The notes below the pieces were generated by a model that did not search any database, had not been told where the DNA came from, and was given only the letters and a program-made list of their open reading frames with translations. Source: Sphingomonas sp. (lineage in GTDB: Bacteria > Pseudomonadota > Alphaproteobacteria > Sphingomonadales > Sphingomonadaceae). Taken from it: a DNA stretch of 64,000 nucleotides. Shown piece after piece: positions 34,957-44,010 of the stretch (position 1 is its first letter; each line of letters begins with the position of its first letter). The stretch is taken from the NCBI RefSeq assembly GCF_017304635.1, contig NZ_JAFKMA010000002.1:62001-126000 (forward strand), in the 5' to 3' direction. The position numbers and the translations under genes were made by a program.

Positions 34957-35694
34957 ATGTCCGGCGCGACCGACCAGCACAGGCCGACCATCAGCCTCAT
35001 CATTCCCGCCTTCAACGAGGAGGATTACCTTCCCGCGTGCCTCGACGCGGTGATGGCGAACGTCGCGGGCAAGGCGATGGAGATCATCGTCGTCGACAAT
35101 AACAGCACCGACGGGACCAAGGCGGTGGTCGAGCGCTACCCCGCCGTGACCTATGTGTTCGAGGCCGAAAAGGGCATCACGCGCGCCCGCCAGCGCGGCT
35201 TCCTGACGGCGACGGGCGACATCTTGGCCTATGTCGATGCCGACACCCACCCGCCGGCGGGCTGGATCGAACAGATCTGGGAGGAGTTCGGCAAGCGGTC
35301 CGACCTCGCCTGCCTGTCGGGTCCGTACAGCTTCTACGACCTCAGCGGGTTGCGCAACGCGATCTCCTCGGGCTGGTTCGTCGCCGCGCGACCGATCTAC
35401 AACATGACCGGGGCGATGATGGTCGGCGGCAATTTCGCGATCCCGCGCGACGTGCTGGAACGGATGGGCGGGTTCGACCGCACGATCGAATTCTACGGCG
35501 AGGACGTCGATATCGCCAAGCGCGCCAAGCAGCAGGGCAAGGTCCTGTTCTGCCCGCGCTTCGTCATGCCGACCTCTGGCCGGCGGATGAAGAAACAGGG
35601 CTTCCTGAAGATCGCCAGCATCTATTTCGTCAATTATTTCTCGATCATGCTGCGCGGCAAGCCGGCGACCAAGGGGTATAAGGACATTCGATAG
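34957..35694 (+). CDS. glycosyltransferase family 2
   Basis: 245 residues, GT-A fold. It has SLIIPAFNEEDYLPACLDA, VVDNNSTDGT, the metal-binding DAD in YVDADTHPP and the acceptor-site GEDVD near residue 185. No membrane helix, but a hydrophobic, basic C-terminus (SIYFVNYFSIMLRGK) could touch the membrane. The ATG follows the divergent helicase start by 128 bp. Sugar donor and acceptor unknown. Confidence 0.87.
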   Translation: MSGATDQHRPTISLIIPAFNEEDYLPACLDAVMANVAGKAMEIIVVDNNSTDGTKAVVERYPAVTYVFEAEKGITRARQRGFLTATGDILAYVDADTHPPAGWIEQIWEEFGKRSDLACLSGPYSFYDLSGLRNAISSGWFVAARPIYNMTGAMMVGGNFAIPRDVLERMGGFDRTIEFYGEDVDIAKRAKQQGKVLFCPRFVMPTSGRRMKKQGFLKIASIYFVNYFSIMLRGKPATKGYKDIR

Positions 35695-35943
35695 CGGTCG
35701 TCATCCCGGACGTGAGCCAGGGTGACGATGTTGTTGGGATCGACCGTCGGCAGCGTCACCTTCGCGCCCCGCATTTTCCGAAAGTTCCCCACTTTTCCCG
35801 CGTCCGTCCCTCGCAAACCACGGTTTGCCGCAACGGTGCCGCTCTAAGCCCCGCGTTAAATTGACTTTAACCCTGCCGCACCACAGTCCTTGCGCCCGGC
35901 GCCGGGGTGGGATCGGCGAAGTCGCTTGGGGACGTTTTGCGCC

Positions 35944-37437
35944 GTGTTTCTGCGTAGCGATCAGTTCGAACAGGCCAGCGGTTCGGCCGCGGGGTCGCTG
36001 AGCGTCGCGCTCGCCAATCCGGCGCCACTGACCGCGGTCGAGCGCCTGCGCATCGCCATCGAGCATATCGACTGGACCCCCGATCTCGGCGCGCAGATCG
36101 GCTCGCGCGACTGGTTCCGGGGGCTCGCGACCTGCACCGCGCTGCTCGGCGCGACCTATGCGCTGTCGCCCGGCTTCGCGCGCCCGATCGTCGGCGAGAC
36201 GCCGGCGGCGCTGAAGGGCGCGGTGTGGGACAATGCCCGCGCGCAGGCGATCGCGCCGCTCGCCTGGGGTGCCGATACCGGCCAGCGGCTGGCGGCGAAC
36301 GATTTCGTCCGCCCGCTGACCGAGACGCCCGACCGTCCGATCGTGCCGTTCAACACCGCGCTCAGCGACGGCGACAGCCTGGGCACCGTGCTGCAACGTG
36401 CCGGCGCGTCGAAGAGCGACGTGGCGCAGATATCCTCGCTCGTCTCCGGCGCGCTGCCGGTCGACGAGATTCGCCCCGGTACGCGGTTCGACGGCGTGCT
36501 CGGCCGTCGCGCGCGCAAGAGCGACCCGCGGCCGATCGAGAAACTCAGCTTCCAGCCCGCCTTCGACTTCCGCCTGACCTTCACGCGCACCGCGAACGGC
36601 CTGGCGATGCAGCGCACCGCGATCGCGGTCGACGACACGCCGCTGCGCATCCAGGGCGTGGCGAGCGGCGGACTGTTCAAGTCGCTGCGCGCGGCCGGTG
36701 TCCCCGCCAGCGCCGCCGCCGATTACCTGAAGGCGATGGCGACGCGCATCTCGGTCGGCAGCGACGTCGGCACCGGCGACAAGTTCGACGTCATCGTGAA
36801 GCAGCGCCGCGCCGCCACCGGCGAGGTCGAGCTGGGGCAGCTGATGTATGCCGGGCTCGATCTGGGCGGTCGCAAGGTCCAGCTCGTCAAATGGTCGAGC
36901 CAGAGTGACGATGCCGCCGCAGGGGATGGCAGCTGGTACGACGCCAATGGCGAGACCAAGCGCAACGGTTTCGCCGGTCTGCCGTGCAGCGGCCGGATCA
37001 GCTCGGCGTTCGGCATGCGCCTCCATCCGATCCTCGATTACTGGCGGATGCACAAGGGCATCGACGTCGCGTGCAGCTATGGCTCGCCGGTCTATGCGGT
37101 GATCGACGGGACGGTGAACTGGGCCGGGCAGCGCAGCGGCTACGGCAATTTCATCGGTATCCAGGGCGGATCGGTCGGGATCGGCTACGGCCATCTCAGC
37201 CGCGTGCTGGTGCGACCGGGCGCGCACGTCTCGCGCGGGCAACTGGTCGGCTATTCGGGCAATTCGGGGCTGTCGACCGGCCCGCACCTCCACTTCGAGA
37301 CCTATCGCAACGGCGCGCTCGCCAACCCGCGCAATTTCGCCTTCTCGCAGATGGCGGCGCTGAGCGGCACCGCGTTGCACGCGTTCAAGGCGAAGGTCGC
37401 CACGCTGATGGCACTCCGCGTCGGCGGGAAGCGCTAG
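35944..37437 (+). CDS. M23-family peptidase (LytM-type murein endopeptidase)
   Basis: 497 residues. A membrane anchor (CTALLGATYALS, about 63-74), a periplasmic region of about 270 residues with an OapA/LysM-like part, and a C-terminal LytM domain whose zinc ligands are in MHKGIDVAC (His and Asp near 370) and GPHLHFE (near 447). It cuts peptidoglycan cross-links during growth or division, or regulates amidases. GTG start; the upstream in-frame extension has no ribosome site. Confidence 0.88.
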   Translation: MFLRSDQFEQASGSAAGSLSVALANPAPLTAVERLRIAIEHIDWTPDLGAQIGSRDWFRGLATCTALLGATYALSPGFARPIVGETPAALKGAVWDNARAQAIAPLAWGADTGQRLAANDFVRPLTETPDRPIVPFNTALSDGDSLGTVLQRAGASKSDVAQISSLVSGALPVDEIRPGTRFDGVLGRRARKSDPRPIEKLSFQPAFDFRLTFTRTANGLAMQRTAIAVDDTPLRIQGVASGGLFKSLRAAGVPASAAADYLKAMATRISVGSDVGTGDKFDVIVKQRRAATGEVELGQLMYAGLDLGGRKVQLVKWSSQSDDAAAGDGSWYDANGETKRNGFAGLPCSGRISSAFGMRLHPILDYWRMHKGIDVACSYGSPVYAVIDGTVNWAGQRSGYGNFIGIQGGSVGIGYGHLSRVLVRPGAHVSRGQLVGYSGNSGLSTGPHLHFETYRNGALANPRNFAFSQMAALSGTALHAFKAKVATLMALRVGGKR

Positions 37438-37703
37438 AACGGATCGACATTCAGCTAACCGGTGAACGTCACTTCCATGTTCGTCATCCCCGCGCAGGCG
37501 GGGATCCAGACTGGCTGCATCCACGGCTTAAAACCGCTAGAGTTTGATCCACTCTCGTGGCTGGTGCCGCTCCGATCCAGCTTTGCTGGATCAGACTCTA
37601 ATCCAGCGACTCTGGATCCCCGCCTGCGCGGGGATGACGGGAAATAGGTGGCTCGAAACGCTACACCATAGCTGAATGTCGATTGGGCCTAGAACGGATC
37701 GAC
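37434..37703. repeat. 15-bp direct repeats flanking a palindromic pair
   Basis: CTAGAACGGATCGAC occurs at 37434-37448, overlapping the M23 stop codon, and again at 37689-37703. The 240 bp between them contain the palindromic pair of 37480-37640. This is too long to be a typical target duplication; a segmental duplication or recombination scar is an alternative. Confidence 0.6.
37480..37640. repeat. paired GTCATCCCCGC palindromes with inner hairpins
   Basis: Outer arms TTCGTCATCCCCGCGCAGGC and on (37480-37510) and their complement (37611-37640) are nearly perfect. Inside is GATCCAG-CTTTG-CTGGATC (37574-37592) and further complementary AGAGTTTGATCC/GGATCAGACTCT pieces, so the whole 160 bp can fold as one branched structure. 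No coding potential seen. Confidence 0.78.
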
Positions 37704-37916
37704 GGTCATCCGCTTGGCGGTGGCGTGTCGGCGCAAGACCCGCTTCATCGGCCTTGGGCCGGGGCGACGAGGCAAGCGGCTTCTAATGTTGGACAACGCC
37801 CGGCATGTTTGCCGGCGCTCTTTGACAGCTTGCGGAACGGAAAACCGGTGCCCTGGAATGAGGCGGGCATCGTCGCGCCGGCGACGCCATCCGGATCGAC
37901 GGCCGGGCGGTCCTAC

Positions 37917-37997
37917 CCCCGTCAAGTTCGTCAAGTTTGACCGAGGGAGCTCGCGGCGGGGCGGGGGTCGTACCCTCGTCAAGTTTGTCAAGTTTGG
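37917..37997. repeat. GTCAAGTTTGTCAAGTTT repeats, copies 2 and 3
   Basis: CCCCGTCAAGTTCGTCAAGT and on (37917-37940) and CTCGTCAAGTTTGTCAAGTT and on (37975-37997) are direct repeats 58 bp apart. They and the neighbouring elements fill the 661-bp gene-free gap 37438-38098; 37704-37912 shows nothing that could be assigned. Confidence 0.65.
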
Positions 37998-38009
37998 CCG
38001 GGTAAGCGC

Positions 38010-38089
38010 CGCGGCGAAGCCGCGTCGGACGTCGCCAGGGCGACGCCGGCCGGGGCTCGGCTGGTCGCGATTTAGCTCCGCTAAAGCGC
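38010..38089. repeat. composite palindromic repeat, copy 5
   Basis: CGCGGCGAAGCCGCG, TCGGACG, TCGCCAGGGCGA, CGGCCGGGGC and finally GCG-A-TTTAGC-TCC-GCTAAA-GCGC, ending 10 bp before the herA stop on the other strand. Confidence 0.75.
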
Positions 38090-38098
38090 TGCCTCGCC

Positions 38099-39736
38099 CT
38101 ACCGTCCCTGCGACCGCCAGCGGCGGATGGTGCGTGCGATGATCTGGTCCTCGTCGCCGGTCTGGCACCATAGTTCGGAGAAGATCGGATCGTCCGAGGC
38201 CGGACGCTTGTGCTCCTCCAGCCCGTCGAACGCGACGCGGATCGGAATCGCGACGCCTTCGCCGCAGATGATGCATTCGCGGTTGCGCAAGGCGGGGATC
38301 GAGTCGAGGAAGCCGCGCGCGCCCTCCGGCATCGCGGCGCGGACGAACGCCTGGTCGCGATCGTTGTTGAGCCGCATCGAGATGATCGTGCCGCACTGCG
38401 ACAGCACGCCCTCGGCCAGGTCCGACGGACGCTGCGTGATGAGGCCCAGGCTGACGCCGTACTTGCGCCCTTCCTTGGCGATGCGGCTCAGGATCTTGCC
38501 GACCGACGAGCCGTCGGCGTTGCGCTCGTTGGGGATGTAGCGGTGCGCTTCCTCGCAGACGAGCAGGATCGGGCGCTGCGGCTCGTTGCGGCTCCAGATC
38601 GCGAAGTCGAACACCATCCGGCTCAGCACCGCGACGACCACCGAGGTAATCTCGTTCGGCACGACCGACACGTCGATGATCGAGATCGGCTTGCCGCCGC
38701 CCGGCAGGCGGAACACGCGGCCGATGAAGTCCTGCATCGTGTCCGCGACCAGCATGCCGGAGAACATGAAGCCGTAGCGCGGGTCGGCCTTGATCTCCTC
38801 GATCTTGGTCTTGAGGCGGAGGTAGGGCGCGGTGTCGCCGGCACGATCCATCTTGCCCATTTCGAGCTGGATCAGGTTGGTCAGGTCGCTGAGCAGATAC
38901 GGGATCGGCGCGTCGACCGTCAGCTTGGCGATTTCCTGCCCCAGCCGGCTCTTGCCGCGCGCCATCAGCAGGCATTTGGCCAGGATGTCGGCGTCGATCT
39001 GCCGCTCCGAGCCCGACGAGGTGACGAACACCTCGCAATGCTCCTCGAAGTTCATCAGCCAGTACGGCATTTGCAGGTTGGCGACGTCGTAGATTGCGCC
39101 GTTGCCGTCGAACGCGGCGGCATATTCGCCGTGCGGATCGACCATCACGATATGGCCCTGCGGCGCCAGTTCGCAGATGCGGTGGAGGATCAGCGCGGCG
39201 CTGGTCGACTTGCCGGTACCGGTCGAGCCGAGCAGCGCGAAATGCTTGCCCAGCATCGCATCGACGTACAGCGCGGCGCGGATGTCGCTAGTCGGGTAGA
39301 CCGTGCCGATCTCGACATGCGCGCGGTTGTCGGCGCCGTAGATCTGCTTGAGGTCGGCGGTCGAGACCGGGAAGGCGTCGGCGCCGGGGGCGGGATAGCG
39401 CGTGACGCCGCGGCGGAAATTGTAGAGCTTGCCGGTCAGCCGCTCCTCGTCGCCCTCGCCCAGGAAGTCGATCTGCGCCAGGATGCCGGCCTCGCCCAGC
39501 CGCAGCGAGCGGATGTTGGCGATCATCCATGTCGCGCCGACGCGCACCTTGATCTGGCTGCCGACCGATCCGGCATTGGCGAGCACCGGGTCGTCGTTGC
39601 CGGCATATCCAGTGACGGTCTCGCGATCGAGCAGCACGGTGCCGCCCGATCCGGCGATGTCGATCAGCGCGCCGATCTGGCGCAGCGTCGCTGGCGTCGC
39701 GTGCGCGAACGCAGCGCCGGTCGGCATGTCGGTCAT
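38099..39736 (-). CDS. HerA/DUF87-type FtsK-HerA superfamily ATPase
   Basis: 545 residues. An N-terminal beta-barrel (HAS-barrel, about 20-110) is followed by a RecA-like motor with Walker A GSTGTGKST near 175, Walker B LLVCEEAHRYIP and the sensor region LGLITQRPSDLAEGVLSQCG. HerA hexamers translocate DNA, classically with the nuclease NurA; no nuclease or Sir2 partner flanks this gene, so it is not read as a defence module. Some archaeal-type bacterial HerA proteins are stand-alone. The start ATG gives MTDMPTGAAF. Confidence 0.87.
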   Translation of the reverse strand: MTDMPTGAAFAHATPATLRQIGALIDIAGSGGTVLLDRETVTGYAGNDDPVLANAGSVGSQIKVRVGATWMIANIRSLRLGEAGILAQIDFLGEGDEERLTGKLYNFRRGVTRYPAPGADAFPVSTADLKQIYGADNRAHVEIGTVYPTSDIRAALYVDAMLGKHFALLGSTGTGKSTSAALILHRICELAPQGHIVMVDPHGEYAAAFDGNGAIYDVANLQMPYWLMNFEEHCEVFVTSSGSERQIDADILAKCLLMARGKSRLGQEIAKLTVDAPIPYLLSDLTNLIQLEMGKMDRAGDTAPYLRLKTKIEEIKADPRYGFMFSGMLVADTMQDFIGRVFRLPGGGKPISIIDVSVVPNEITSVVVAVLSRMVFDFAIWSRNEPQRPILLVCEEAHRYIPNERNADGSSVGKILSRIAKEGRKYGVSLGLITQRPSDLAEGVLSQCGTIISMRLNNDRDQAFVRAAMPEGARGFLDSIPALRNRECIICGEGVAIPIRVAFDGLEEHKRPASDDPIFSELWCQTGDEDQIIARTIRRWRSQGR

Positions 39737-39826
39737 GATAGCTTCCCCGTCATCGATCCCGACCCATGCGCCCGAAGGCGTAAAGATTGGGTGTGCGGCA
39801 CCGGGCGGCACTCTACCCGTTTCGGG

Positions 39827-40600
39827 TCAGAGATGTCGCGCGACCCAGCCGGCGGCCCAGCCGAACAGCACCGACAACGCGACCACGACCAGGCCGTACG
39901 GCACCGACCAGCGCTGCGCCGATCGCGCCACGAACCGCTCGAACCCGGCTTTCCGGATCAGGATGTCGCGCGTCGCCACCGCCAGCACGCGGCCGTCGCG
40001 GATCAGAAAGGTCTCCGCCGTGTAATGGCCGACGGGGACGCGCGCCGGGATGTCGATGCGTGCGCGGTACAGCACGCCCTCGTTGATGCCGATCGCCCCG
40101 GGGCGCTCGTAATAGAGGCCGTTGCGACGCTTGAGGTCGACCAGCCCGGCGGCGAAGCGATCCTGCTCGTCGGCCGGCGCGTTCGACGCGGGCGACATCT
40201 GCAGGCTGTCGAGTCCGAGCTCGTAGATCGCGCGCGTCCGCTCGTCGACGATCCGACGGATCGGGCGCGACGAGACGAGGCCGTAGAAGCTCGGCGCCGA
40301 ACGGTAGCGCAGCCGCGCGGCATTGACCCAGATGCCGGCGATCTTCTCCTTCTCGCGCACCAGGATCGACTCGGTCGGGCCCTTCACGACGACGACGATG
40401 TCGCTCGGTCTGTCGTCGTTGGGCAGCCGCCCGCCGGGATAGAGGATCGCGCCGAACAGCAGTAGCTGGGCCCCGGTGAACGAATAGACGATCTCGATAT
40501 CGCGCTGCGATACGTCGGGCACCAGCACCGGCTTGTTCGCGGCCGGCGCCTGTCCCATCAGCAGCGGCGTTAGGGCCAGCGCGAGCATGGCGCCCCTCAC
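39827..40600 (-). CDS. TIGR02186 family transmembrane protein
   Basis: 257 residues. Signal peptide or first helix at the N-terminus (LALALTPLLMG), a periplasmic beta-rich body with the conserved opening PVLVPDVSQRDIEIVYSFTGA and FGAILYPGG, and a C-terminal membrane helix (PYGLVVVALSVLFGWAAGWVA). GTG start at 40600 overlaps the TSUP stop as GTGA; the ATG at 40588 is an alternative. This family is regularly found beside TSUP permeases in Alphaproteobacteria, which suggests they work together; no mechanism is known. Confidence 0.82.
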   Translation of the reverse strand: MRGAMLALALTPLLMGQAPAANKPVLVPDVSQRDIEIVYSFTGAQLLLFGAILYPGGRLPNDDRPSDIVVVVKGPTESILVREKEKIAGIWVNAARLRYRSAPSFYGLVSSRPIRRIVDERTRAIYELGLDSLQMSPASNAPADEQDRFAAGLVDLKRRNGLYYERPGAIGINEGVLYRARIDIPARVPVGHYTAETFLIRDGRVLAVATRDILIRKAGFERFVARSAQRWSVPYGLVVVALSVLFGWAAGWVARHL

Positions 40601-41511
40601 GACAGTTCGACCGAGTAGATTTCGTCCGGCCGCCAAGTCAGTCCGAGCAGGATGCGAAGCGCGACCAGCAGCACGATCGCGGCCAGCGCCAGACGGAGAT
40701 ATTCGGGTTTCAGCTTGGTCGCCAGCCGCGCCCCGACCTGCGCCCCGATCACCGAACCGAGCAGCAGCAGCGCCGCCAGCACGATGTCGACCGCCTTGGT
40801 CGTCGTCGCGTGCACCATCGTTGCCCAGGCGGTGACGAACAGCGTCTGGAACAGGCTGGTCCCGACCACGACCTGCGTCGCCATGCCGAGCACGTAGATC
40901 ATCGCCGGAACCAGGATGAACCCCCCGCCGACGCCGAGCAGGATCGTGAGGATGCCGACCCCGAACCCGAGCAGCAACGGCGCGAGCGGCGAGATGTAGA
41001 GGCCGGAGCGATAGAAGCGCGTGCGGAACGGGAGGGCGGCGACCAGCGGGTGATGCCGGCGCTTGGCGGCGCGGGGCCGCTCGCCCGCCCGCGTCGCGCG
41101 GATGAAGCGGATCGCCTCGCTCGCCATTGTCGATCCGATCCAGCCGAGCATCAGCACGTAGATGACCGCGATCACGGTATCGATCTGCCCCGTCGCTTGC
41201 AGCAACCGGAAGATCCAGGCGCCGGCCAGCGAACCGCCGAACCCGCCGGCGACCATCAGCCCGCCCATCTTGAAGTCCACCCCGCGCCGCGCGAGGTGCG
41301 CGAACACGCCCGACACGCTGGCGCCGGTCACCTGACTCGCCGAGGACGCCGCGGCGACGGTCGGCGGGATGCCGTAGATGATGAGCAACGGCGTCGTCAG
41401 GAACCCGCCGCCGACCCCGAACATCCCCGACAGCAAGCCGACGAATCCGCCCAGCAGAACGATGACGATCGCGTTGACCGACATGTTGGCGATGGGGAGG
41501 TAGAGGTCCAC
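40597..41511 (-). CDS. TSUP (TauE/SafE) family anion permease
   Basis: 304 residues, about 8 membrane helices in two related halves. Each half has the glycine-rich family pattern: GFVGLLSGMFGVGGGFLTTP near 22-41 and FGVGILTILLGVGGGFILVP in the second half. TSUP members move sulfite, taurine, sulfoacetate or other organosulfonates. The substrate is not deducible; the pair with TIGR02186 is conserved. Confidence 0.88.
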   Translation of the reverse strand: MDLYLPIANMSVNAIVIVLLGGFVGLLSGMFGVGGGFLTTPLLIIYGIPPTVAAASSASQVTGASVSGVFAHLARRGVDFKMGGLMVAGGFGGSLAGAWIFRLLQATGQIDTVIAVIYVLMLGWIGSTMASEAIRFIRATRAGERPRAAKRRHHPLVAALPFRTRFYRSGLYISPLAPLLLGFGVGILTILLGVGGGFILVPAMIYVLGMATQVVVGTSLFQTLFVTAWATMVHATTTKAVDIVLAALLLLGSVIGAQVGARLATKLKPEYLRLALAAIVLLVALRILLGLTWRPDEIYSVELS

Positions 41512-41554
41512 GACCCGGTCTATCCCGCTGCTTGCCGCGACGGCAAGGGCGCGC

Positions 41555-42568
41555 TCAGAAATCCGCGCCGATCGTCAGCGTCGGGCCGGAACCGGGACTG
41601 GCGCGGCCGGCGATCCGCTGGCGCCAATCGGCCATCGCGCGCACCGTCCGGCCGCCGATCGGCAGCGTCACGCCGATGCTCGGCCCGATGTCGAACCGTT
41701 GCGCATCGCGCTGCGCCGCGCCCCAGCCGCCGATGCCGAGGTCGAGCTTGATGCGCCCGGCGCGGATGACGGTGCGGGAGAGTCGCGCGGCGCCTTCGGC
41801 GAAGGGTTCGGCGCGGTTACGGTGGATGACGCCGGCCTGGCCGTAGGTTTCGAGGTCGAAGCCGAAGGCGATCGGCGCGGGACCGGTGCCGGCGATGACG
41901 CCGGCGGCGGGGCCGCCTTTGCCGCCGTCGATCGCGAAGCGGCGTTCGATGACGAATCGCACCGGCAAGCGCGTCGGATGCCATTCGACACCGACCGAGG
42001 CTTCGCGTCCCGCACCGTGCAGCGGCCCGGCCAGCCGTCCGACGACCGCCAGCCGTCGCGCGTGATCGATCGCATAGGCGATCCGCACGCCGGCCTGCGA
42101 TCCGCCGAGCTGGCCGCCGCCGAAACTCGCGCCTTGGCCGTTGCCGTCGCGTGCCACCAGCCACGCGCTGCCGCTCCAACGGCGGCGCGGGGATGGCGGA
42201 GCGCCGGGGAGTGGTGTGGCGAACGGTGGGATCAGGTCGATGGGACGCGATTGCGTCGGAAGCTCGGGGAGCGATGCAAAGGCGATCGGGCTGGATGGTG
42301 GGGATGGCTCGGCAGTGATCGGAAGAATATGCCGTGGCACGACTGGGGTTGCCGCCTCCGACCTGACGGTGGCGACCACGACGTGCGGAACGATCGGCAG
42401 AGGGGCGTTCTTCACGACGGCGGCCTCGTCGGGTTCCGCCTTTGCGCTGGGGATAAGCAGATGCGGCAGCGCGGCGGGCGCATCAAGCGCCGGCCACAGC
42501 ATCACCGTGCGGATCGCCACCCACCCGGCCAGTGACGCGCCCAGGAACCGCAGCGGGCGGCCGCTCAC
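41555..42568 (-). CDS. hypothetical protein with NfrA-like C-terminal beta-rich domain
   Basis: 337 residues. An N-terminal membrane segment (FLGASLAGWVAIRTVML), a Pro/Ala-rich linker of about 100 residues, and from about 160 an amphipathic beta-strand region (SVGVEWHPT, ETYGQAGVIHRNRAEPFAEGA, LDLGIGGWGAAQ, SIGVTLPIGG, ADWRQRI) that resembles the outer-membrane C-terminal part of NfrA. GTG start overlaps the NfrB-like gene's stop (GTGA). It is much shorter than NfrA and lacks the TPR part, so the assignment rests on partner and pattern. Confidence 0.55.
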   Translation of the reverse strand: MSGRPLRFLGASLAGWVAIRTVMLWPALDAPAALPHLLIPSAKAEPDEAAVVKNAPLPIVPHVVVATVRSEAATPVVPRHILPITAEPSPPSSPIAFASLPELPTQSRPIDLIPPFATPLPGAPPSPRRRWSGSAWLVARDGNGQGASFGGGQLGGSQAGVRIAYAIDHARRLAVVGRLAGPLHGAGREASVGVEWHPTRLPVRFVIERRFAIDGGKGGPAAGVIAGTGPAPIAFGFDLETYGQAGVIHRNRAEPFAEGAARLSRTVIRAGRIKLDLGIGGWGAAQRDAQRFDIGPSIGVTLPIGGRTVRAMADWRQRIAGRASPGSGPTLTIGADF

Positions 42569-43929
42569 GTCTTTGCCACGTCGGGGAAGCGATGCGCGGT
42601 CTTGTCCCAGGCCGGCCGCCGGCCCCGCAACGCACCGATATAGCGCCACAGCGCGCGTCGCGCCGCGAGCAGCGCGATGTAATTGCCGACCAGCGCGCGC
42701 GGCAGCGACAGCGCCGCTTGCCACGGCCCATAGGCACGCCCGGTGAACCATGCCCGCATCGCCAGGCGCCAGACCAGCAGCGCGCCGTTGATCTTCAGCA
42801 GCGTCGCCATCGTCGCGCCGAGCGCGGGCATCGGCGTGTGCGTCAGCGCGTGCAGACCGAGCGACGCCCCCCAAGCGACCAGCGCGACGTAGGCGATGAA
42901 CAGCAACAGCATCGCCAGCGGCGCGCGGCGGTCGCGCATCCGCATCCAATGGTCGCGCCAGTCTCCCGCTCGACCCCAGCCGATCCGATCCCACCCATCG
43001 AGCGCGATCCCGACCATCCACCGCGCCTTCTGCCGCACCGCCGTCTGGATGGTGCTGGGAAAATATTCGGCCACCGCTACCAATTCGCCGGCGGCGTCGC
43101 GGACGCGGGCGAATACCTGCCGCCCGCCCAGTGTCGCGCTCATCAGCCCCAGTTCGTAATCCTCGGTCAGGCTGTCGGCATCGAACGGCTCGCCGCCGCG
43201 CCGCGCCGCGATGCGATCGAGCAAGTCGCGCCCGATCGCGCAGCCAACCCCCGCAAGCGGCAGTGGTGCCCCCAACATGCCTCGCGCGACGAGGCGAAAT
43301 TCGTGCGCTTCGGCGAACTCGTCGATGTAGTGTCCGGCGACCAACGGCGATCGCGGGTCGACCAGGGGCCGCACCGGTAATTGCACCACGTCATGGTCGA
43401 CCAGCATCGCGCGATGTACGCGCAACTCATCGCGGTGGACGACATCCTCGGCGTCGTGGAAGATCACCGCGAGCGCGCGCCAATCCTCAGCCTTTTCCTC
43501 GCGCAACAGTGCCGACCACAGGCAATTGAGGCAATCGGCCTTGGTCGTCGGTCCGGCGCGGGCATTGATAACGATCCGGACTCGCGGATCGCGCTCGGCG
43601 ATCGTCGCTGCGGCGTCGATTGTCGCGGGATCGTTGGCGTAGGTGCCGACATAGACGCGGCAGTCGTCGTCGTCGACGCGGTCGAGCATGGTCGCCAGCA
43701 TCGGCGCGATCACCGCCGCTTCGTCCCAAGCGGGAACGAAGATGGCGAGCGTGCCGCGAAGCCCCGGAGCCAGGTCGTCGATCTGCGGATCGGGCCGCCG
43801 TCCTACCCGGCCGCTCCAATAAACCGCGTCGAGCGCCAGATCATCGAGCCCGCCGGCCAGAAAACCGATCGACGCCAAAATGACGCTTTCACGCGCAATT
43901 GCGTCGATCGCAGTCGTGACGAACAACAA
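42565..43929 (-). CDS. NfrB-like membrane glycosyltransferase
   Basis: 454 residues. The start is a hydrophobic helix, then a GT-A domain with IFVPAWDEAAVIAPML, the DAEDVVH motif (donor and metal site) and LTEDYELGLM plus QKARWMVGI (QxxRW processive-type motif), then three or more C-terminal helices. This is the glycosyltransferase part of NfrB; the C-terminal c-di-GMP-responsive region of the E. coli protein is absent. A TTG start is used because GGGGGA lies 8 bp upstream. Likely builds an exported polysaccharide with the downstream gene. Confidence 0.8.
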   Translation of the reverse strand: MLFVTTAIDAIARESVILASIGFLAGGLDDLALDAVYWSGRVGRRPDPQIDDLAPGLRGTLAIFVPAWDEAAVIAPMLATMLDRVDDDDCRVYVGTYANDPATIDAAATIAERDPRVRIVINARAGPTTKADCLNCLWSALLREEKAEDWRALAVIFHDAEDVVHRDELRVHRAMLVDHDVVQLPVRPLVDPRSPLVAGHYIDEFAEAHEFRLVARGMLGAPLPLAGVGCAIGRDLLDRIAARRGGEPFDADSLTEDYELGLMSATLGGRQVFARVRDAAGELVAVAEYFPSTIQTAVRQKARWMVGIALDGWDRIGWGRAGDWRDHWMRMRDRRAPLAMLLLFIAYVALVAWGASLGLHALTHTPMPALGATMATLLKINGALLVWRLAMRAWFTGRAYGPWQAALSLPRALVGNYIALLAARRALWRYIGALRGRRPAWDKTAHRFPDVAKT

Positions 43930-44010
43930 CGGCGATTCCCCCGAACGCCAGCCCCCATTCGCTCAGCGTAACGACTTCGGATGATCGCGCAAGATATCGA
44001 TCGGATAGTA

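Noticed and set aside
37689..37748. 19-codon basic leftward frame ending VDPF
   Set aside because: Too short, no ribosome site, and the end is set by the 15-bp direct repeat.
38099..39736. HerA ATPase as part of a defence system
   Set aside because: Known HerA defence modules carry a nuclease or Sir2/DUF4297 partner next to HerA. Here the neighbours are a TIGR02186/TSUP pair and a peptidase, so it is treated as stand-alone.
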